From: Chloroflexota bacterium
Lineage (GTDB): Bacteria; Chloroflexota; Anaerolineae; B4-G1
NCBI GenBank assembly: GCA_030596915.1
Contig: JAUVSX010000109.1
Span: 1 to 8,439 of the forward strand
Reading direction: 5' to 3'
DNA: 8,439 nt
Each line of letters opens with the position of its first letter. Position 1 is the first letter of the stretch. The position numbers and the translations under genes are program-made. Positions 1 to 4,405 of the stretch are shown here, one piece after another. The notes under the pieces were generated by a model, which was not told where the DNA came from, did not search any database, and saw nothing but the letters and a program-made list of their open reading frames with translations.

Positions 1-2234
1 CATCGGCCATCGATCTGGCGCCCGGCGAGACGGTCACGTGCACGTTCACGGACACCCCCCGGGCCGCGCCGCCGCTCGTTCTGACGAGGGAGGTCTCAGC
101 CGACACCGTATTCTGGTCCGACCACATCACCGTCGTTGTGGGAACCGATGTGCACTACCGGTTCACGGTCGAGAACACCGGCAATGTCCCGTTGACGGGC
201 ACAGCGATCACCGATCCCAGTGTGAACGCATCCGGCTGCACGTTCGCGGATCCCCTGCCCGCTGGTCAGACGACTACATGCACCGTCGGCCCCATCAGCG
301 CGCTCGAAGGACTGCACACGAACACGGCCCACGCGAGCGCTGGCTATGGCGGGCAGACGTACCACTCGAGTGATAGCAGCGCCTCCTACTTCGCTGCCGC
401 ACCCTCACTCACGCTGACCAAGATGGCTGATAGGGACATCCTCCGGCTAGGAGAGACGGTCCCCCTCACCATCCGTAACACGAAAACGGGGAACACGACG
501 ATCAGGAGCTTGACGATCACCGACACCTACGATTCGTGTATGGTCATGACCTCGGCTGACCCGGAGCCGGCATATGCAGGGTTGAGGGTCTTCCTGCCAC
601 TCGTGCTCGGGGAGGCTGGGACCGCTCCCCGGTCGGGCCAGAAGGAAGTCGCACCCACAACGACTTGGCTTGCGCCTGTGGTGTGGCATATCTCCGACCC
701 GCTATCCCCGGGGGCCAGCACTGTGATCACGGTCGGCTTCCACGCTGAGAGCCCGGACCCTGCCTGCGCCAATCGGGTCGAGGTGACCGCCGAGGATGAG
801 CACGGCCACCCGGTCGGTCCGGAACCTGGTGAAGACGATGTGCGCATCATTCAGCCAGAAATCGCCATTCTGAAGACTCTGGTCGAGGCCCGGGACGGCG
901 TCGCCGTGGTCGCTGACACCGTCACGTTCACTATCCGGCTCACAAACACCGGTGATACGACGATCACGCAGGTCACCCTCGTCGATACATACGACCCCGC
1001 TTACCTGACGCTGACCTCGCACAGCGAGACGCCTGACGGACACGACGCGAACACCGGTGTCATAACCTGGACGGATGTGCTCAGCGCCCATCTGCCGCTC
1101 GCACCCGGCGAGGCGATCATCTTGACCATCGATTTCTCCGCCCTCGCGTCGACGATGCCGGACGCGTCGACGAATGTCGTTGTGGGCCCAGGGGTTGACG
1201 AGTACGGGCACGCCGTTGGGCCTGTGGAGGACGAGGACCATATCCGGATCACCGAGCCGGGTATTGCCGTAATGAAGGAGTTGACGGACCCTGCAACTGG
1301 CACAGTCGAGGCTGGCGAGACAGTCACATTCGCCATCCGCATCACGAATACGGGTGACACGGCGATCACAAGCCTCGTCGTGACCGATGGTTTCGACGCT
1401 GACCACCTCACACTCACGTCGTGGAGCGTCACGCCCGACGCACAGGACGCCTCGACAGCCGTCATCACGTGGACCGATTCACTGGACGGCTATCTCCCGC
1501 TTGCGCCCGACGAAGCGATTGTGCTCACAATCGACTTCCGCGCGGACGAGACGACAGCGCCGAATGTGACAACGAACACGGTCGCGGTGCGAGGTCGTGA
1601 CGAGTACGGTCACCCTGTGGGCCCCGAGGATTCCAGCGCCAACGTTGAGATCATCCCCCTTGAGCTTGTATCCGTGCGCTTGCGCTTCTACTGGTACCCC
1701 ATCGACCCCAGACCTCCCGAGGGAGGCCGCGTTGAGATCTACCCACGCGCCGTGCAGGACGATCTGCGGGTGGAGGGCACGCTCGCAGCCGATGCTCAAA
1801 TGGTGATGATCCTCGATCAGAACGGCGACTGGCTGGAGACGCTCGAAACGCACAGCTCCGACGCTCGAACGTGGATCTACAGCGAGCACGACCTGATCCA
1901 CTACGGGGGCGAGACGATCTGGCTGTACTTCGGCGTGTACAATGACGGGAACCCCGCGGACATCTGTTCCCTGTCGATGTACGTCGACGAGGTCTCTCTG
2001 GAGGCCTGCTACGGCTCGCGACCTGTCTGCGTGGAGATTGTCGTCAACGGCGGCTTCGAGGTCGATGAGGCCTGGTACTTCCCAGTGACGGAGTATCCTG
2101 CCGGATACTCCACAGACCGGCCCTATGGGGGCTCCCGCTCGATGCTGGCAGGCATTCTGGACTGGCACGAGGACACGGAAAGCTACTCCTCCGGCTGGCA
2201 GTTGGTGACGATCCCGCTTGAGTGGGTGCCGTAG
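1..2234 (+). CDS. Large exported DUF11-type repeat protein with carbohydrate-binding-like tail (5' end missing)
   Basis: The reading frame is open from base 3 and ends at TAG 2232-2234. The start lies off the left edge, so the ATG at 138 is internal: the codons before it already read as repeat sequence ending in a DLAPGETVTCTFTD-type strand. About 744 codons are visible. They hold the end of one repeat and then four DUF11/conserved-repeat-like beta-sandwich units (about 66-398, 399-851, 852-1250, 1251-1652). Typical signatures are ENTGNVPLTG, TNTGDTTIT and LAPGEAIILTIDF, and three units end with an EYGH/EHGH-PVGP element. The last ~190 residues differ: an RLRFYWYP strand, a VMILDQNGDWLETL strand, YFGVYNDG and MYVDEVSLEAC, then NGGFEVDEAWYFPVTEYPAG and a stop. 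Such proteins are normally secreted or surface-attached; any signal peptide is outside the window. The function is unknown; adhesion or glycan binding is an inference. Confidence 0.85.
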   Translation, partial: SAIDLAPGETVTCTFTDTPRAAPPLVLTREVSADTVFWSDHITVVVGTDVHYRFTVENTGNVPLTGTAITDPSVNASGCTFADPLPAGQTTTCTVGPISALEGLHTNTAHASAGYGGQTYHSSDSSASYFAAAPSLTLTKMADRDILRLGETVPLTIRNTKTGNTTIRSLTITDTYDSCMVMTSADPEPAYAGLRVFLPLVLGEAGTAPRSGQKEVAPTTTWLAPVVWHISDPLSPGASTVITVGFHAESPDPACANRVEVTAEDEHGHPVGPEPGEDDVRIIQPEIAILKTLVEARDGVAVVADTVTFTIRLTNTGDTTITQVTLVDTYDPAYLTLTSHSETPDGHDANTGVITWTDVLSAHLPLAPGEAIILTIDFSALASTMPDASTNVVVGPGVDEYGHAVGPVEDEDHIRITEPGIAVMKELTDPATGTVEAGETVTFAIRITNTGDTAITSLVVTDGFDADHLTLTSWSVTPDAQDASTAVITWTDSLDGYLPLAPDEAIVLTIDFRADETTAPNVTTNTVAVRGRDEYGHPVGPEDSSANVEIIPLELVSVRLRFYWYPIDPRPPEGGRVEIYPRAVQDDLRVEGTLAADAQMVMILDQNGDWLETLETHSSDARTWIYSEHDLIHYGGETIWLYFGVYNDGNPADICSLSMYVDEVSLEACYGSRPVCVEIVVNGGFEVDEAWYFPVTEYPAGYSTDRPYGGSRSMLAGILDWHEDTESYSSGWQLVTIPLEWVP
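399..1652 (+). repeat. Three tandem ~130-150 residue DUF11-like protein repeats
   Basis: Three successive units can be aligned by eye. Each opens with a hydrophobic strand (LTLTK, IAILK, IAVMK), continues with a TFxIRxTNTGDTxIT strand, a TDTYD/VDTYD/TDGFD strand and an LxPGE/LAPDE-xIxLTIDF strand, and closes with DEYGHPVGP and an acidic xxVRI/HIRI/VEI end. Units two and three (852-1250, 1251-1652) are about the same length and very similar, including an ITWTD strand, which suggests recent duplication. Unit one (399-851) is longer because of an extra segment at about 582-683. A less similar unit precedes them at about 66-398. Confidence 0.75.
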
Positions 2235-2246
2235 GGTGCGCCGTTC

Positions 2247-2274
2247 TTGACTTCCGGAGGTTCTGGAGTAGAAT
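2247..2274 (+). promoter_or_regulatory. Sigma70-type promoter of tRNA-Ala(CGC)
   Basis: TTGACT (2247-2252) and TAGAAT (2269-2274) are separated by 16 bases. Initiation would fall near 2281, leaving a pre-tRNA leader of about 3-4 bases before the tRNA at 2285. The second tRNA gene in the window has the same -35 box and the same spacing, which supports the call. Confidence 0.75.
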
Positions 2275-2284
2275 GGTCGTCGGC

Positions 2285-2357
<73 letters not shown>

Positions 2358-2385
2358 TAGGCAGGCACCGCCCTACGCAGACAGA

Positions 2386-2403
2386 GGCCGCCTTCGGGCG
2401 GCC
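2386..2403 (+). terminator. Strong hairpin after tRNA-Ala(CGC)
   Basis: GGCCGCC (2386-2392) and GGCGGCC (2397-2403) form a perfect 7-bp GC stem around a TTCG tetraloop. It lies 28 bases after the tRNA and fits as its transcription end. The following bases are not a clear T tract, so termination strength is uncertain. Confidence 0.65.
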
Positions 2404-2404
2404 C

Positions 2405-2673
2405 TTGCGATTCGACCCATGATCCCGGATGACGGTATGCCCTTCGCTAGTGCAGCTTGCCGGGTTGGCGTATCCTTCTCCGCCGACAAGGGGCTGGACC
2501 GCGGATTCCCCTACGTCGCAGAAACCGGTGAGACACGATGGTCGCCGGGAGAAGCTGGGTCTGGGGGCTTGCCAACTGAGGGTCGGTTCTCTCAGTCCGG
2601 TCACGAGTTCAATGTGCCAGTGATTGGAGGATTGGGCTGCCCAACGCCATCGCTCTATCAAGGAGACCCGAGT
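2405..2673 (+). other. Leader region of the 2H-phosphoesterase gene, with hairpins
   Basis: This stretch is open in the frame of the downstream gene (ATG 2419), but the translation resembles no domain and a better start with a ribosome binding site lies at 2674. It is probably an untranslated leader or intergenic. It contains ACTGAG/CTCAGT (2575-2580 with 2591-2596) and a small TTGGG/CCCAA hairpin (2632-2636 with 2640-2644) just before the ribosome binding site. I recognise no known riboswitch class and no convincing promoter here. Confidence 0.45.
2660..2665 (+). promoter_or_regulatory. Ribosome binding site that decides the start at 2674
   Basis: AAGGAG lies 8 bases before ATG 2674. The alternative ATG at 2419 has no comparable site before it, only the tail of the tRNA terminator. 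Confidence 0.75.
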
Positions 2674-3234
2674 ATGGAGGAGTGGAAGGACTGGCAGAAG
2701 GCATACGAGTTCGGTTCGCTCGTCATCTGGCCCCCGGATTCGGTCCGGGAGATTGTGAACCGCCAGCGCCAGGAGTACGACCCCGTCTCACAGGCCACCT
2801 GTGAAGCGCACATCACCCTGACCCAGCCGCTGCTCCGCCCGCTGAAGGACAGGGAGTGGGATCAGATCATGCGGATCGTGTCGTCGTTCGACGCCTTCCA
2901 GATCGACTACGGTCCCGTGAACTCGTTTCTGCCATATCCAGCTATCTGGTACGAGATCCATCCCAAGGAGAAGGTGCTGGAGATGCGCGAAGCGCTCCAT
3001 CAGACTGGCTTCTTCAACCTGGCGTTGCCTCACACGGAAGGCTTCATCCCGCATATGACCATCACCGAGGGGGAGTCGGGCCCGGCGGTGGACGAAGCGC
3101 TTCTCGAGCACATCCGCGCTCGGGTCGAGAGCGGCTGCTTCCGCTGCGACGACGTCGCATACGTCGTTCCCAACGAGACGTTCTGCTGCGAGGTGATGAG
3201 GCGACTGCCACTCCGAACCCGCACAATGGTTTGA
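2674..3234 (+). CDS. 2H phosphoesterase / 2'-5' RNA ligase superfamily protein
   Basis: The product is 186 residues from ATG 2674, chosen for its ribosome binding site and because homology-like sequence begins there. The 2H superfamily (LigT/ThpR, cyclic phosphodiesterases) uses two HxT/S motifs on opposite lobes to act on 2',3'-cyclic phosphate or 2'-5' linkages in RNA. Both are present: HIT at residues 46-48 (HITLTQPL) and HMT at 127-129 (HMTITEGE), about 80 residues apart as expected. The second half also shows the usual WYEIHP strand followed by an helix with MREAL. No signal peptide or membrane segment is visible, so it should be cytoplasmic. The gene sits between two tRNA-Ala genes, and its stop codon overlaps the -35 box of the second. 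Whether its substrate is tRNA, another RNA or a small cyclic nucleotide cannot be told from sequence. Confidence 0.82.
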   Translation: MEEWKDWQKAYEFGSLVIWPPDSVREIVNRQRQEYDPVSQATCEAHITLTQPLLRPLKDREWDQIMRIVSSFDAFQIDYGPVNSFLPYPAIWYEIHPKEKVLEMREALHQTGFFNLALPHTEGFIPHMTITEGESGPAVDEALLEHIRARVESGCFRCDDVAYVVPNETFCCEVMRRLPLRTRTMV

Positions 3235-3258
3235 CTTTTCCCCCTGCTCGGGTATACT
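3231..3258 (+). promoter_or_regulatory. Sigma70-type promoter of tRNA-Ala(GGC) and probably the leuS operon
   Basis: TTGACT (3231-3236) and TATACT (3253-3258) are separated by 16 bases, matching the architecture at 2247. The -35 box contains the TGA stop of the upstream gene (3232-3234). Initiation near 3265 would give a tRNA leader of about 36 bases. No other plausible promoter is seen before the T-box, so this may also drive the T-box operon. Confidence 0.75.
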
Positions 3259-3300
3259 ATCAATACGCCGTGGCAGCAGCGCGGCGTATGTACGTAATAC

Positions 3301-3373
3301 GGGCCCGTAGCGCAGTTGGGAGCGCACCACAATGGCATTGTGGGGGTCGAGGGTTCGAGTCCCTCCGGGTCCA
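3301..3373 (+). tRNA. tRNA-Ala, anticodon GGC
   Basis: A complete 73-base cloverleaf. The acceptor stem is GGGCCCG with CGGGTCC and again has G3-U70, the alanine identity pair. The D stem is GCGC/GCGC. The anticodon stem CCACA/TGTGG holds loop ATGGCAT, with anticodon GGC at 3334-3336 reading GCC. The variable loop is GGGTC. The T stem GAGGG/CCCTC closes TTCGAGT. The discriminator is A and CCA is not encoded. Unlike the first tRNA, no terminator hairpin follows; the T-box Stem I begins about 26 bases later. Confidence 0.95.
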
Positions 3374-3537
3374 TCTCGCCCGATCATAGTCCAAAGGCTG
3401 CGAACAGGAGCAGTAGGCCATCCCAGCAGCGAGCCGGGAAAACCAGGTGGAAGCCCGGCATCGGCGCCCAGGGGGAGCGCCACAAGGTCGAACTCGCCTG
3501 TGAGCTTCGCCGGCGAAACTGAGGGTGTGGCGCGGGT

Positions 3538-3551
3538 CGCTGGCCCCAGCG
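3538..3551 (+). other. Internal T-box hairpin (Stem II/III region)
   Basis: CGCTGG (3538-3543) pairs perfectly with CCAGCG (3546-3551). It lies between Stem I and the antiterminator, where T-box leaders carry Stem II or III. Which stem it is has not been established. Confidence 0.5.
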
Positions 3552-3642
3552 AGTAGCTGGTGACGGGTCGCTTCGTTATTGGCTGCGCGTGGGAGCGCTG
3601 TCCATCCGGGCCGGCGTCTCAATCAGGGTGGTACCGCGGGTT

Positions 3643-3677
3643 GCCCCTTCGTCCCTGAGGCGAGGGGGCTGTTTGTT
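3643..3677 (+). terminator. T-box terminator, competing with the antiterminator
   Basis: GCCCCTTCG (3643-3651) pairs with CGAGGGGGC (3661-3669) over 9 bp with one G-U, and is followed by the T-rich run TGTTTGTT. The 5' arm and loop contain CGTCCCT, the strand that instead pairs with the T-box AGGG at 3625-3628 in the antiterminator. The two structures are therefore mutually exclusive, as required for transcriptional control. Confidence 0.85.
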
Positions 3678-3707
3678 GAGGGATCTGGGGGCAGGGAGTT
3701 CCGCGTG

Positions 3708-3739
3708 GCGGGCGGGGATTCGGCCCGCTCCGATCGGAG
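3708..3739 (+). other. Second pair of hairpins between T-box and first gene
   Basis: GCGGGC (3708-3713) pairs with GCCCGC (3723-3728). It is followed at once by the perfect 12-base palindrome CTCCGATCGGAG (3728-3739), sharing base 3728. A modest ACTGTGTTTGG follows. This could be a second attenuator, an mRNA stabiliser or a protein site; the sequence does not decide. Confidence 0.45.
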
Positions 3740-3785
3740 ACTGTGTTTGGAGACGCAATCTGAAGAGGGGAATGTACATAACTAA

Positions 3786-4313
3786 ATGACACCTGGGGGA
3801 CACGTCGGTGCCAGCATTGTAGCCACCTACGTCATCACAAACTACGTGTTCAAGACTGAGGTAACGCCAGTCGTGTTGGGTCTCGCGGCCCTGGTGGGGC
3901 TGCTTCCCGATGTGGATGGTATCGTCACGATGATCGCGAAGCGAGAGCGACCGATGCAGCAGAAAGTGCAGCATCACCGGTACGTGCCACATTCGCCGCT
4001 CTTCTACCTGGCTCTCACGCTGTTGCTGACGCTCGTCGTCCCGCCGCAAACCGCTGTCCTGTTCGGAGCGCTGACCTTCGTCCACCTGCTCCTGGATAGC
4101 TGGGCGACAGACGACGGCATCATGTGGCTGTGGCCCTTGAGCCGGCGGCAGTTCGGCCTGTTTCCTCGGAACCTGCACGCGGGTGGTGTATTCGGCCTCG
4201 ATTTCTACCTCAGGGTCCTGAGGTGTGCTCCGGTGATAGTGCCTGAGATCTTGCTGGTCCTTACAGGCCTGACGCTGACTTTCCGGGCAGTGTCATTCGC
4301 CCAACTGGGATGA
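3786..4313 (+). CDS. YdjM/DUF457-family membrane-bound metal-dependent hydrolase
   Basis: The product has 175 residues. ATG 3786 is the first possible start, because an in-frame TAA (3783-3785) precedes it; AGAGGGG at 3764-3770 is a somewhat distant ribosome binding site. The family consists of small inner-membrane proteins with metal-ligand His/Asp motifs and poorly known substrates. Visible motifs are an N-terminal TPGGHVGAS with H6, LLPDVDG at 39-45, HHRYVPHSP at 63-71 and HLLLDSWATDDG at 100-111, followed by IMWLWPLSRRQFGLFP, the usual end of this motif. Hydrophobic segments lie at about 8-20, 27-41, 71-100 (probably two) and 148-166. It sits between the leucine T-box and leuS and should be induced with leuS on leucine starvation. 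A link to aminoacylation is not known. The hydrolase label is a family name, not a proven activity here. Confidence 0.8.
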   Translation: MTPGGHVGASIVATYVITNYVFKTEVTPVVLGLAALVGLLPDVDGIVTMIAKRERPMQQKVQHHRYVPHSPLFYLALTLLLTLVVPPQTAVLFGALTFVHLLLDSWATDDGIMWLWPLSRRQFGLFPRNLHAGGVFGLDFYLRVLRCAPVIVPEILLVLTGLTLTFRAVSFAQLG

Positions 4314-4344
4314 CTCGGGCAGGGAGAGCGAGGAGAGAAGCACG

Positions 4345-4395
4345 GTGAACGATCTCTTCGTGCGCCACTGGCAATGCCCAGAGACTCTCGCGTAG
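4345..4395 (+). CDS. Possible 16-residue ORF just before leuS
   Basis: GTG at 4345 is preceded by AGGAG (4331-4335) with a 9-base spacer. The frame runs 16 codons to TAG 4393-4395, whose last base touches the GGAGG of leuS. The peptide would read VNDLFVRHWQCPETLA. Two of its codons are CTC, the same leucine codon as the T-box specifier. It may serve translational coupling to leuS, or the gap may simply be non-coding. I recognise no family. Confidence 0.25.
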   Translation: MNDLFVRHWQCPETLA

Positions 4396-4400
4396 GGAGG
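4396..4400 (+). promoter_or_regulatory. Ribosome binding site of leuS
   Basis: GGAGG within a longer GGGAGGGG lies 5 bases before ATG 4406. It supports this start, which also gives the usual bacterial LeuRS N-terminus. Confidence 0.8.
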
Positions 4401-4405
4401 GGAAG

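Larger units (their letters stand above)
3400..3677 (+). promoter_or_regulatory. Leucine T-box riboswitch controlling the leuS operon
   Basis: T-box leaders bind a tRNA through a specifier codon in Stem I and sense its uncharged 3' end; uncharged tRNA stabilises an antiterminator. All main parts are visible. The Stem I base pairs GCGA (3400-3403) with TCGC (3507-3510) and ACAGG (3404-3408) with CCTGT (3497-3501), leaving a GAGCT asymmetric bulge like the K-turn. AGTA (3412-3415) faces the specifier loop, where GAA is followed by CTC at 3493-3495, a leucine codon. The apical stem GCCGGG/CCCGGC carries the AGCGAG bulge and the GGTGGAAG loop typical of the tRNA-elbow-binding modules. The T-box sequence AGGGTGGTACCGCGGG starts at 3625, with TGGT (3629-3632) suited to a tRNA ending ACCA. 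CGTCCCT (3650-3656) closes the antiterminator. leuS downstream agrees with the leucine specifier. Confidence 0.92.

Noticed and set aside
138..2234. ATG 138 as the start of the repeat protein
   Set aside because: The same frame is open back to base 3 and encodes recognisable repeat sequence, so the true start lies outside the window.
2419..2673. N-terminal extension of the 2H-phosphoesterase
   Set aside because: It has no ribosome binding site at 2419 and no domain character, whereas 2674 has AAGGAG at 8 bases. It is kept only as a leader region.
3772..3789. Five-codon ORF (MYITK) whose TGA overlaps the ATG of the DUF457 gene
   Set aside because: The purine-rich AGAGGGG ends one base before its ATG, too close to serve it, so the overlap is probably chance.
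3579..3789. Plus-strand ORFs of 66-68 codons within the T-box leader
   Set aside because: They cross the antiterminator and terminator structures and show no protein family features.
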